Shown here: positions 1-7,321 of the stretch, one piece after another
Layout: every line of letters begins with the position of its first letter
Numbering within the stretch: the first letter of the stretch is position 1
DNA from: Thermohalobaculum sp039178805
GTDB taxonomy: Bacteria; Pseudomonadota; Alphaproteobacteria; Rhodobacterales; Rhodobacteraceae
NCBI GenBank assembly: GCA_039178805.1
Contig: JBCDFC010000041.1
Span: 1 to 25,464 of the forward strand
Direction of reading: 5' to 3'
Length of the DNA stretch: 25,464 bases
Notes under the pieces: generated by a model
Told to the model about the DNA's origin: nothing
The model's database searches: none
Seen by the model: the letters and a program-made list of their open reading frames with translations, nothing else
Made by a program: the position numbers and the translations under genes

Positions 1-1
1 C

Positions 2-175
2 ACCGACAGCGAAGTCGACCTGATGACGAAGATCATGGCCCCGATCTGGATCGACTACGCGACCCGCGACCCGGATGCGACGCGGGTGTTCAAGATCCAG
101 CTCGACTACATGACCTCGGGCTCGCTCGGCTATGTCGAGCGCGTGATGTACGACTTCTTCGTCGGCCAGCTCTAA
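2..175 (+). CDS. C-terminal end of an unidentified protein (partial)
   Basis: An open frame enters from the left edge and ends in TAA, giving the last 57 residues of a protein. The tail is rich in aromatic and acidic residues (IWIDYATRDPDATR, then GYVERVMYDFF). A helical C-terminus of this kind would fit a periplasmic solute-binding protein of a TRAP-type transporter, but nothing diagnostic is visible, so this is only a guess. It converges with the minus-strand genes that follow, and two hairpins separate them. Confidence 0.5.
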   Translation, partial: TDSEVDLMTKIMAPIWIDYATRDPDATRVFKIQLDYMTSGSLGYVERVMYDFFVGQL

Positions 176-182
176 GGGCGAG

Positions 183-286
183 GGGTCGATCCGGCAGGCT
201 CAGCTGCAGCCTCGACCCTCAAAGGGTCGGATCGACCCGCCTAACTCCGTCCGTCCTTGCAGTGCATGATCTGCGAGGACGGACGG
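183..286. terminator. Tandem hairpins between convergent genes
   Basis: Two inverted repeats lie back to back. The first pairs 183-193 (GGGTCGATCCG) with 228-238, and an alternative inner hairpin pairs 213-218 with 224-229. The second pairs 247-262 with 271-286, a 16-bp stem with one G-T pair and an 8-nt loop. Neither has a clear T-run. The position between two convergent genes suggests a bidirectional terminator, by inference. Confidence 0.5.
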
Positions 287-309
287 GGGAGGCGATGCCA
301 AGCAAAACG

Positions 310-492
310 CTAATTGATCAGATCGTCGAAGGCCTGACCCGCCTTCGTGTTTTCGAGCGGGTCGAACTTGCCATCCCGTTCCTCGATCTCCGTTGCCGCG
401 ATACCGCCTGCGGCACCCAAAAGCACAACGGCACAGCCCGGCAGCAGCGATAGCCCTGCGAGCAGTGCTGTTAGGGTCAACATCCGGCGCAT
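310..492 (-). CDS. Small lipoprotein, hypothetical
   Basis: A 60-residue protein starting at the ATG at 492, chosen because GGAGA lies 5 nt upstream. A further upstream ATG at 528 would overlap the preceding gene. The N-terminus is a type II signal peptide: MRRM, a hydrophobic stretch, then the lipobox LLPGC with Cys20 as the lipidated residue. After it come a Gly/Ala-rich segment and a charged tail (EIEERDGKFDPLENTKAG). It should be anchored to the inner or outer membrane. It follows the TauE/SafE permease gene by 19 nt and is probably co-transcribed with it. Function is unknown. Confidence 0.7.
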   Translation of the reverse strand: MRRMLTLTALLAGLSLLPGCAVVLLGAAGGIAATEIEERDGKFDPLENTKAGQAFDDLIN

Positions 493-511
493 CGGTTTCT
501 CCACTGCCGCC

Positions 512-1276
512 TCATGTCGTGAGCGCACGCTGGATCATCGCGGCGCCCAACAAGCAAAGTAGTATCAGGACGCCTTTCCTGAAGCCCTCGATCGAGAACC
601 TTTGACCGATCCGGTCGCCGAGCCAAAACCCGGCGAAGGATGTGGGCAGCGCCGCCAGCGCGAGCATCGATCGCTCCGCATCGAACACCCCGGCAACCGC
701 CAGCGACAGCGCAAGTGCCGCGCCCACAGCGCCCATCAGCAGCCCGAGGGTCGCCATGAAAAGCGGCCGCTCGAGCCGTGCTGCAGTGAAATGCATCACG
801 AAGATCGGGCCGGGCGTTGAAGTGAAAGCGCCCACAAGCCCGCCAGCGACCCCCACACCGAAGCTGCGCGCAGCGCCCGGTTTCGGAGCAGCAGCGCCCT
901 CGGGCATCCGCGGGATACCGAGAAGCTGCAGCGCCGCGAACACGATGATAAAGCCGCCGAGGAGCCCGAGCAGCAGCGTGCGCGGCACATGCGTCGCGAT
1001 CATCGTCCCGAAGGGTGTCGCAAGGGCGAGGCCAATGAGGATTGGAGCCGCTAACGCGAAAGCCTCCCGCGCGCGCCCGGCCTGCCAGAACTGCAGGATA
1101 TTCACGATCAGGAGCACCACGGCATTGACCGCGAGTGCTGCTTCAACCGGCATGATGAAGGGGAGAAAGGCGATGGTCACGAGCGGCAGGCCGAACCCCA
1201 TCGCTCCCTTGACCACGCCGCCAAAGAGGAAGATCGCAGCAACGACAGCGATCAGTGAAAGCTCAAGGGCTGGCAT
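512..1276 (-). CDS. TauE/SafE family (DUF81) membrane permease
   Basis: A 254-residue, very hydrophobic protein with about eight predicted membrane helices. It has the two-fold internal repeat typical of TauE/SafE anion permeases: GGVVKGAMGFGLP at residues 19-31 and GGLVGAFTSTPGP at 145-157, the second half following a Pro/Ala-rich linker near 124-136. Family members export sulfite, sulfoacetate or related organic anions across the inner membrane, but the substrate cannot be read from sequence. Length is normal for the family. The ribosome site before the ATG is weak. The next gene downstream is the small lipoprotein, and upstream is lpdA after a gap with a strong hairpin. Confidence 0.85.
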   Translation of the reverse strand: MPALELSLIAVVAAIFLFGGVVKGAMGFGLPLVTIAFLPFIMPVEAALAVNAVVLLIVNILQFWQAGRAREAFALAAPILIGLALATPFGTMIATHVPRTLLLGLLGGFIIVFAALQLLGIPRMPEGAAAPKPGAARSFGVGVAGGLVGAFTSTPGPIFVMHFTAARLERPLFMATLGLLMGAVGAALALSLAVAGVFDAERSMLALAALPTSFAGFWLGDRIGQRFSIEGFRKGVLILLCLLGAAMIQRALTT

Positions 1277-1349
1277 GCCAGCAGCAGTACCTGCTGCGCC
1301 CGCCGATGGCGAGATCCCCCGTGCGTCTTCTCACGCCGGCGGGGGCATC

Positions 1350-1380
1350 GCCCCTGGACCGGCCCGGCCGGCCCAGGGGC
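1350..1380. terminator. GC-rich hairpin downstream of lpdA
   Basis: GCCCCTGG (1350-1357) pairs with CCAGGGGC (1373-1380), and within it CCGGCC (1359-1364) pairs with GGCCGG (1366-1371). It lies about 75 nt past the lpdA stop and before the TauE/SafE gene. There is no T-run, so it may be a terminator or an mRNA-stabilising stem. Confidence 0.4.
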
Positions 1381-1453
1381 TCAAACGAGTAGTGCGCCGA
1401 TAAGGCGCGCTTCCGCTTAGTAGGCCCTGGAAGGTTCTGAGGCCCTCGAAGCG

Positions 1454-2848
1454 TCAGAAATGGATGGCCCGGCCATAGGCATCCAGAACACTCTCATGCA
1501 TCATTTCCGAGAGTGTCGGATGCGGGAAGACCGTGTTCATCAAGTCCTCTTCGGTCGTCTCGAGCGCCTTGCCGACCGTGTAGCCCTGGATGAGCTCCGT
1601 CACTTCCGCCCCGATCATATGGGCGCCTAGAAGCTCACCCGTCGCTTCATCGAACACCGTCTTGATCATGCCCTCCGACTCGCCGAGAGCGATGGCCTTG
1701 CCGTTGCCGATGAAGGGGAAGCGGCCGACCTTGACCTTGTAGCCATGCTCCTTCGCAGCGGCCTCCGTCAGGCCGACGCTCGCCACTTGCGGGTGGCAAT
1801 AGGTGCAGCCGGGGATCGAGGTCGGCTCGACGGGATGTACGTCGTTCTTGCCCACGATCATCTCGGCGACGGCCACGCCCTCATGGCTCGCCTTATGCGC
1901 CAGCCACGGCGCGCCGGCGATATCGCCGATGGCCCAGATCCCTTCGACGCCTGTGCGGCTGTATTTGTCGGTCTTGATATGCGTCTTCTCAACCTGCACG
2001 CCGAGCGCCTCGAGACCCAGGCCCTCGGTATTGCCGACGATCCCGACGGCGGAGATCACCGTGTCGAACACCTGCTTCTCGACTTTGCCGCCCTTTTCGA
2101 GATGCGCCGTCACCTTGCCCTTCGCCCGGTCGAGCTGTTTGACCATGGTCTTCTCCATGATCGTCATGCCCTGCTTCACGAACTGCTTCTTGGCGAAGGC
2201 CGAGATCTCCGGATCCTCGACCGGCAGGATCCGGTCCATGACCTCGACTACCGTCGTCTCAGCGCCGAGCGTGTTGTAGAAGCTCGCGAACTCGATCCCG
2301 ATCGCACCCGATCCGATCACGAGGAGCTTCTTCGGCATCCGCTTTGGCGTCATCGCATGACGATAGGTCCAAACGAGCTCGCCATCCGCCTCGAGCCCGG
2401 GCAGTTCCCGCGCACGCGCGCCGGTGGCGATCACGATATGGCGCGCCGTCAGCTCCTCGGTCCCCTTCTCCGTCTTGACACTGACCTTCCCCTTCGCCGG
2501 GATGGTCGCGTCGCCCATGATCGTTTCGACCTTGTTCTTCTTCAGGAGGTGCCCGACGCCCGAATTGAGCTGCCCCGCGACGTTCCGCGAACGCTTCACC
2601 ACCGCCGGCAGGTCGTAGTCGATGTTGCCCGCGCTCAGCCCGAACTCCTTGGCGCGGTGCATCAAGTGGAAGACCTCGGCCGAGCGCAGCATGGCCTTGG
2701 TCGGGATACAGCCCCAGTTGAGGCAGATGCCGCCAAGGTTTTCACGCTCGATACAGGCCGCCTTGAGGCCGAGTTGGGCCGCCCTGATTGCCGCGACATA
2801 GCCGCCCGGGCCCGCACCGATCACGACGACATCGAAGCTCTTGCTCAT
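1454..2848 (-). CDS. lpdA: Dihydrolipoyl dehydrogenase (E3)
   Basis: A 464-residue flavoprotein that reoxidises the dihydrolipoamide arm of 2-oxo acid dehydrogenase complexes, using FAD and NAD+. The N-terminal FAD-binding GAGPGG is at residues 11-16. The redox-active disulfide is Cys42/Cys47 in CLNWGC. A second Rossmann motif (GSGAIG) binds NAD. The GDIAG segment contacts FAD, and the C-terminal catalytic pair His443/Glu448 is in HPTLSE. All key residues are intact and length is standard. The start is supported by GGAGGA before the ATG. No E1 or E2 genes are seen in the window, so the complex it serves is unknown from here. Confidence 0.95.
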   Translation of the reverse strand: MSKSFDVVVIGAGPGGYVAAIRAAQLGLKAACIERENLGGICLNWGCIPTKAMLRSAEVFHLMHRAKEFGLSAGNIDYDLPAVVKRSRNVAGQLNSGVGHLLKKNKVETIMGDATIPAKGKVSVKTEKGTEELTARHIVIATGARARELPGLEADGELVWTYRHAMTPKRMPKKLLVIGSGAIGIEFASFYNTLGAETTVVEVMDRILPVEDPEISAFAKKQFVKQGMTIMEKTMVKQLDRAKGKVTAHLEKGGKVEKQVFDTVISAVGIVGNTEGLGLEALGVQVEKTHIKTDKYSRTGVEGIWAIGDIAGAPWLAHKASHEGVAVAEMIVGKNDVHPVEPTSIPGCTYCHPQVASVGLTEAAAKEHGYKVKVGRFPFIGNGKAIALGESEGMIKTVFDEATGELLGAHMIGAEVTELIQGYTVGKALETTEEDLMNTVFPHPTLSEMMHESVLDAYGRAIHF

Positions 2849-2952
2849 GGGTAGTCCTCCTCACCTTTGGCTGGGTGAGGCTAGGGGAGCGGGGAGCACA
2901 CTGCAACTTTTGAGACGGCTTTCCGAAGTAAGCGTTGCGTTTGTCGCATGCC

Positions 2953-3570
2953 TCAGGGCTCGGCGGTGGCCTTCACGAAAGCTGCACCGGTCGCCAGGAA
3001 CGCGAGCTCTGCCTCGCTGCTCTCCCGGCCGAGTGCAGCGTTGCGCGTCGGGAAGCGGCCAAACCGCCTGATCGTCGCGCGATGCTCGATGGCAGAACGA
3101 CGGTTGTCGCGATCGAAGTCGCTGATCTCGGCTCCCTCCTGGGCGAGCAGAGTAAGCCGTACCGAACGATCCTGATCGGCGAGGCTCTCGGAATGCATCA
3201 GTGGCAGCGTGAAGAGCGCCCGCGCCGGTGATGCGAAGTTTCGATCCTGGCGGGCGGCGATGGCACGTTTGGCGGTCGCACGCGCGAGCGGATCGGCAGC
3301 GAACGCCGCGGCCGTGCCACGATGGATGTTGCGCGGCATCTGGTCGAGCAGGATGAGGAGCGCGAGACTGCCGGGAGGCGTAGCCTGCCAGTGCCGGAAC
3401 CCGCCCAAGACCGCTTCGGCCGCGAGCGCCCCACAGTGTTCCGCGCATTGCGCATCGAGGGCAGGATCGCTGCGAAACCAACCCTCGACGCCAACCTCTT
3501 CGAGCCAGAAGCCCAAGATCGCATCGATCGCGGCCCGCTCGGTTCGGGCTATGTCGTCTGCGGCTGGCAC
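2953..3570 (-). CDS. DUF924 family protein
   Basis: A 205-residue soluble protein with the hallmark motifs of the DUF924 (tetratricopeptide-like helical) family: FWLEEVGVEGWF near residues 21-32, LLILLDQMPRNIHRGT near 71-86, LPLMHSESLADQ near 121-132 and RRFGRFPTRNAALGRESSEAE near the C-terminus. Its biochemical role is not established. Translation starts at a GTG (3570) with a GAGGT-like ribosome site about 10 nt upstream. It lies 37 nt downstream of the MFS carrier gene in the same direction, so co-transcription is likely. Confidence 0.85.
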   Translation of the reverse strand: MPAADDIARTERAAIDAILGFWLEEVGVEGWFRSDPALDAQCAEHCGALAAEAVLGGFRHWQATPPGSLALLILLDQMPRNIHRGTAAAFAADPLARATAKRAIAARQDRNFASPARALFTLPLMHSESLADQDRSVRLTLLAQEGAEISDFDRDNRRSAIEHRATIRRFGRFPTRNAALGRESSEAELAFLATGAAFVKATAEP

Positions 3571-3607
3571 GGCAAGGACACCTCGTTCTTCCTAGGTCGA
3601 CGCAGGT

Positions 3608-4924
3608 CTACGCAGGCGCATTCGATGCACCACCGCTCGCTCCGGCGCCAGTAGCAGCCTCATCGGGCGCCTCCTCTTCCTCGGCGGCCATCGCCTCCGC
3701 AGCCTCCGAGTAATAGCCCTGGTAGACGACGGCGGATGACGAAGGCATCGCCGCAGCGAAGGGCAGCGTCTCATCCACCGGCGTCGCTGGACGAACGGTC
3801 ATCCGATAGAGGCCATAGCCAGCCATCAGCGTAAACATCAGCCCCATGAAGGCCGGGAACGCATCCGGTCCGTAACCCGCGATAAGCGCGCCGACCAGGA
3901 TCGGGGTGCCGGCGGAACCGACACCGTTCAGCATGATGAGGCCACCCGCCGCCGCTGGCATGTCCTCAAGCTCCATAAAGTCGTTCGTATGAGCGATCAG
4001 CAGCGAGTAGAGCGGGTTGGCGACCCCACCGATCACGAAGGCCGAGGCAAGGAGCGCCCAGAGCGTGTCGCCCGCCAACGCCATGCCAACGCAGCCCGCC
4101 ACACCGGTAACGGCCGATCCGACAATCAACTGCCGCCGGTCGACCCGATCCGACAGCCAACCGATCGGAAACTGCAGCACTAGGGCGGCGAAGTAGAGAG
4201 CCGCGATGATAGCGGAGATGGCCGTCTCATCGAGACCCCGGGCTGTGCCATAGACCGCCGTCATCCCGAACATGCAGGCGAAGATCGCACCCAAGAACAC
4301 CGTACCGACAGCGCCAAGGGGAGAGATCCGAAAGAGCTCGAACACCGAGAGCCGCCGATCCTCGACACTCGGTACGGGCGCGGGGCTCGCCGACAGCAGG
4401 ATCGGCGCGCAGGCGATGCTGACCGCCACCGACATGATGACAAAAAGCTCATAACCGCGTGGATCGCCCCACGGGATCGCCGCCTGCGCAATCACGATCC
4501 CCAGCATTTGGCAGATCAGATAGGCCGAGAGCGCCTGGCCCCGCGTCTCGTTCGTCGCACGGTTGTTGAGCCAGCTCTCGGCCGCGACATAGACGCCCGA
4601 GAAGCAGAGGCCGACCATGAGGCGCATGATCGTCCAGATGATCGGGTCGACCGCCCAGGCATAGATGATGAACGCGGCCGAGATCAGCGAAGCGAGGGCG
4701 GCAAACACCCGCACATGGCCGACCCGCCGAATGAGCTTTGGCGTGACCCAGGCCCCGCCGAAGAACCCGACGAAGTACCCCGACATCACGAAGCCCATGA
4801 CGGTGGGATCGAACCCTTCGAGGGCGCCGCGAATGCTGAGCGCTGTGCCCTGCATGCCGTTGCCGACCTGGAGCAGGAACATGCCGAGGAGAAGCGCCCA
4901 AGCTTGGGAGAAGACGATCAGCAT
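3608..4924 (-). CDS. MFS transporter, YcaD-like
   Basis: A 438-residue major facilitator superfamily carrier with about twelve membrane helices. It carries the YcaD-type features of a GYFVGFFGG helix followed by a basic loop (PKLIRRVGHVRVFA), then ESWLNNRATNETRGQ, and a mid-protein GWLSDRVDRRQ loop. The C-terminus is an unusual low-complexity cytoplasmic tail rich in Glu and Ala, then Gly/Ala/Ser (last 40 residues or so). Substrate is unknown. GAGGG precedes the ATG at 4924. DUF924 follows 37 nt downstream. Upstream lies a palindromic repeat element. Confidence 0.85.
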   Translation of the reverse strand: MLIVFSQAWALLLGMFLLQVGNGMQGTALSIRGALEGFDPTVMGFVMSGYFVGFFGGAWVTPKLIRRVGHVRVFAALASLISAAFIIYAWAVDPIIWTIMRLMVGLCFSGVYVAAESWLNNRATNETRGQALSAYLICQMLGIVIAQAAIPWGDPRGYELFVIMSVAVSIACAPILLSASPAPVPSVEDRRLSVFELFRISPLGAVGTVFLGAIFACMFGMTAVYGTARGLDETAISAIIAALYFAALVLQFPIGWLSDRVDRRQLIVGSAVTGVAGCVGMALAGDTLWALLASAFVIGGVANPLYSLLIAHTNDFMELEDMPAAAGGLIMLNGVGSAGTPILVGALIAGYGPDAFPAFMGLMFTLMAGYGLYRMTVRPATPVDETLPFAAAMPSSSAVVYQGYYSEAAEAMAAEEEEAPDEAATGAGASGGASNAPA

Positions 4925-5021
4925 GGCGAGCCCTCACCCTTTCAGCAGCGCATGCTTCGACGCTCATCCGTCCGGTGTCGCCGGTCGCGCCTGCCTGCGG
5001 CATCGCATGTCGAAATCCGTC

Positions 5022-5179
5022 ATAGTGGTTTGGCCGAAACACTCGATACCGTCGTTGCCGGACTTGATCCGGCACTCCATTTTTCCTGGAGGCGCTTGAA
5101 GTCGTTTGGTCTTCTGGACCCCTGGGTCGAGCCCGGGGATGACGTGGCTGGGATCGTTCCGTCAGCGTCTAAAGCCTAG
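5022..5179. repeat. MITE-like palindromic element, copy 1
   Basis: About 158 bp between the MFS gene and queA. It runs from TAGTGGTTTGGCCGAAAC at the left to a degenerate right end finishing in CTAG. It carries two internal hairpins: TGCCGGA-CTTGA-TCCGGCA at 5056-5074, and one centred near 5128 containing GGGTCGAGCCC. It aligns along its whole length with the reverse complement of 24736-24892, including the order and spacing of the hairpins, so it is a dispersed family rather than a chance palindrome. No coding potential is seen. Confidence 0.75.
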
Positions 5180-5188
5180 CCCAGGCGC

Positions 5189-6244
5189 TTAACCATTGGG
5201 CAAAAGCAGTGATGCATCGCCATAGCTGTAGAACCGGTAGTGACGCGCGATGGCATGGGCATAAAGGGCATGCGTCCGCTCGACCCCAAGGAGCGCCGCC
5301 ACCAGCATCATCAGCGTCGAGCGTGGCAGGTGGAAGTTCGTCATGAGCCCATCTGCCACCCGGAAACGGTGCCCCGGACGAATGAAAAGATCGGTCGCGC
5401 CCTCGAACGCTTCGACTGTGCCGTCCTCCCGCGCCGCACTCTCGAGGAGGCGCAGGGCCGTCGTTCCCACCGGGATCACTCGGCCGCCGGCGGCGCGCGC
5501 GGCATCGATCGCGGCCGCAACCTCGGCCGAGATGCTCCCGCGTTCCGAGTGCATGACGTGATCGCTCACATCCTCGGTCTTCACCGGCAGGAACGTGCCG
5601 GCCCCCACATGGAGCGTGACATGTGCCGTCAAGACCCCCGCTGCGGCGAGCTTGGCTAGAACGACATCGTCGAAATGGAGCGCTGCCGTGGGCGCTGCGA
5701 CCGATCCGTCACGCCGGGCAAAGATGGTCTGATAGTCCTCGTCGTCCTGGGCATCCGGCGCCCTCCGGCTCGCGATGTACGGGGGAAGCGGCATGGCGCC
5801 AGCTTCGCCGATCGCTTGGTCGAGGTCGGGGCCCGCACGGTCGAAGGTGAGGGTCACTTGCCCTTGCTCAGGGGCACTGGCCGTGGCGGTCAGATCCTTT
5901 CCGAAACTGATGCGGTCGCCCGCGCGGATGCGTTTTGCTGGCCTGGCGAAGGCCGTCCAGCTGTCGGGGGACAAGCGCTCGAGCAAGGTAACTTCGATAC
6001 GGGCCTCTCCGCTCCCATCCACGGTCTCGCGTCGGCGCAGACCGTCCAATCGGGCGGGAATGACACGCGTGTCGTTGAAGACGAGCATGTCGCCAGGCCG
6101 CAGCCAATGCGTCAGCGCCTCGACCTGACTGTCATGCGTTTCCGGGCCGCGCGCCACAAGGAGCCTCGCAGCCCGTCGCGGACGCACAGGGCGCAGAGCA
6201 ATGAGCTCCTCCGGCAAATCGAAATCAAAGGCGCTGAGACGCAT
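5189..6244 (-). CDS. queA: tRNA preQ1(34) S-adenosylmethionine ribosyltransferase-isomerase
   Basis: A 351-residue enzyme of queuosine synthesis. It transfers and isomerises the ribosyl part of S-adenosylmethionine onto preQ1 at the wobble position of GUN tRNAs, giving epoxyqueuosine. Family signatures are intact: FDLPEELIALRP near residues 8-19, FNDTRVIPARL near 56-66, LHVGAGTFLPVK mid-protein, PVGTTALRLLES, and MTNFHLPRSTLMML near the C-terminus. Length is normal. The gene is flanked on both sides by palindromic repeat elements (5022-5179 and 6376-6513). Confidence 0.95.
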   Translation of the reverse strand: MRLSAFDFDLPEELIALRPVRPRRAARLLVARGPETHDSQVEALTHWLRPGDMLVFNDTRVIPARLDGLRRRETVDGSGEARIEVTLLERLSPDSWTAFARPAKRIRAGDRISFGKDLTATASAPEQGQVTLTFDRAGPDLDQAIGEAGAMPLPPYIASRRAPDAQDDEDYQTIFARRDGSVAAPTAALHFDDVVLAKLAAAGVLTAHVTLHVGAGTFLPVKTEDVSDHVMHSERGSISAEVAAAIDAARAAGGRVIPVGTTALRLLESAAREDGTVEAFEGATDLFIRPGHRFRVADGLMTNFHLPRSTLMMLVAALLGVERTHALYAHAIARHYRFYSYGDASLLLPNG

Positions 6245-6375
6245 GGCGCGGGCGCTCTAGCCCGAACACGGCATCAGGTAAATGGCACGCATCGTGGGAC
6301 CAAGGGCCGCGTGCCTCCGCGAGGGGCGGGCGCAGCGGCGCCGCCCGGAACATTCCTTTCCACGATGCGGCGATC

Positions 6376-6513
6376 CAGCGCTCCATCCGAAACAGTAGCC
6401 TCCGTCATTGCCGGGCTTGACCCGGCAATCCAGCAACGCCGAGCCTCTGCAATCGAACCGGTCTCTCGAGCCCGGGGGCGATATGAAAGGGATCGTTCCG
6501 TTCTGACCAACGA
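6376..6513. repeat. MITE-like palindromic element, copy 2
   Basis: About 138 bp upstream of queA, degenerate at its ends. It matches copy 1 through CCGAAACA...CCGTC, then a perfect hairpin ATTGCCGGG-CTTGA-CCCGGCAAT (6407-6429), then a CGAGCCCGGGGG segment and GGGATCGTTCCG near the right end. It lacks the clean CTAG ends of copies elsewhere. The rest of the gap from 6245 to 6375 holds a GC-rich stretch with no recognisable gene. Confidence 0.6.
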
Positions 6514-6756
6514 AAGAGCCACAGCAGCGCATAACTTCGGGCTCCATTCTCCAAGAATTAAGGAAGCGCGCGCTAGCCTGTCGTGGGTGGGCGCGGAGCC
6601 CGCAGTGACGCTACCATAACCGGCCGTCTCGGCGGAGCGGCGCTCTTCCCCGCATGACGCCCGCCAGGCGGCCTGCAGCCAGGAGTGGAGCCGTCGGAGG
6701 TCCGGACCGGCACGACGCGCAAGGCTCTCCTCGCCGGCGCCCCTTCGGTTGCAATG
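6514..6756. other. Non-coding stretch, nothing recognised
   Basis: This stretch between the repeat and the Zur-like box holds only short overlapping open frames with no recognisable protein and no strong hairpin. Confidence 0.4.
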
Positions 6757-6771
6757 TGTTATGCTGTAGCA
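6757..6771. promoter_or_regulatory. Weak Zur-like box
   Basis: TGTTATGCTGTAGCA matches the palindrome at 19960-19974 at 12 of 15 positions and keeps the TGnTA-N5-TAnCA arms. It lies 15 nt before the start of the Zur-remnant gene at 6787, where autoregulation would be expected. The assignment is inferred from similarity to the other box and to the known Zur operator pattern. Confidence 0.4.
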
Positions 6772-6786
6772 TCAGGCGAGGGGAGT

Positions 6787-7101
6787 ATGGCAAGACGCGG
6801 CGTGGCGAATGGAACGCCCGGGAAATCGGCAAGCCCTGCACGGTCTCGCGGAACGGCGAAGGGCATGCGCGCCCATGACCATAGCCGCTGCATCCGTGAT
6901 GTGATGGCCTCGATCGAAGGGATCTGCGCCTGCCGGGCAGTCGCCGAGACATGTCTGCCCCAGGACGATCTGCGTTCAGTGGCGAGTGCCCTAGACGACG
7001 AGGCAGCAGCGATCGGCTTCTCGATCAGCCGTATAGTGCTGGAAGCCGAAGGCGTCTGCCCGAACTGCCAAACCCGCGCTGGAGCATCGAAGCTAGCCTG
7101 A
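6787..7101 (+). CDS. Zur/Fur-family remnant lacking the winged-helix domain
   Basis: A 104-residue protein; the ATG at 6787 has GAGGGGAG just upstream (an internal ATG at 6865 is possible). Residues 30-48 (HDHSRC...SIEGICA) resemble the extreme N-terminus of alphaproteobacterial Zur proteins. Residues 49-94 (CRAVAE..., then AAAIGFSISRIVLEAEGVCPNC) resemble the C-terminal dimerisation and zinc domain of Zur/Fur. The roughly 70-residue winged helix that should lie between is absent, in frame. The first structural zinc pair is reduced from CxxC to Cys47-x-Cys49, while CPNC (91-94) is intact. It may be a decayed zur, or a DNA-binding-deficient partner. The Fur-superfamily relation is by eye only. 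Confidence 0.5.
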   Translation: MARRGVANGTPGKSASPARSRGTAKGMRAHDHSRCIRDVMASIEGICACRAVAETCLPQDDLRSVASALDDEAAAIGFSISRIVLEAEGVCPNCQTRAGASKLA

Positions 7102-7321
7102 TCGCGCAGGCCTGCTCACAGCCCTAGCGGGCTTCTGTTGCGGATCGCGCCGTCGTGCCTGCATCGAACGGCTCGCCAGCGCGCCCTCGGCGCAGCGCTG
7201 AGCCTCGGGTTGATGCCAAGACTGCAGGCGCGATCAGAGCAGCCCTGGACGAAATCGGGTTGAACTCCGTCGAGGGGTTCCCTCCAATACCCCCTGACAA
7301 GCGGCGATTGGAGTTGGATCG

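Noticed and set aside
1745..2854. Long plus-strand open frame opposite lpdA
   Set aside because: It is antisense to a certain lpdA gene, and its Arg/His/Asp-rich composition is typical of a shadow frame in GC-rich DNA.
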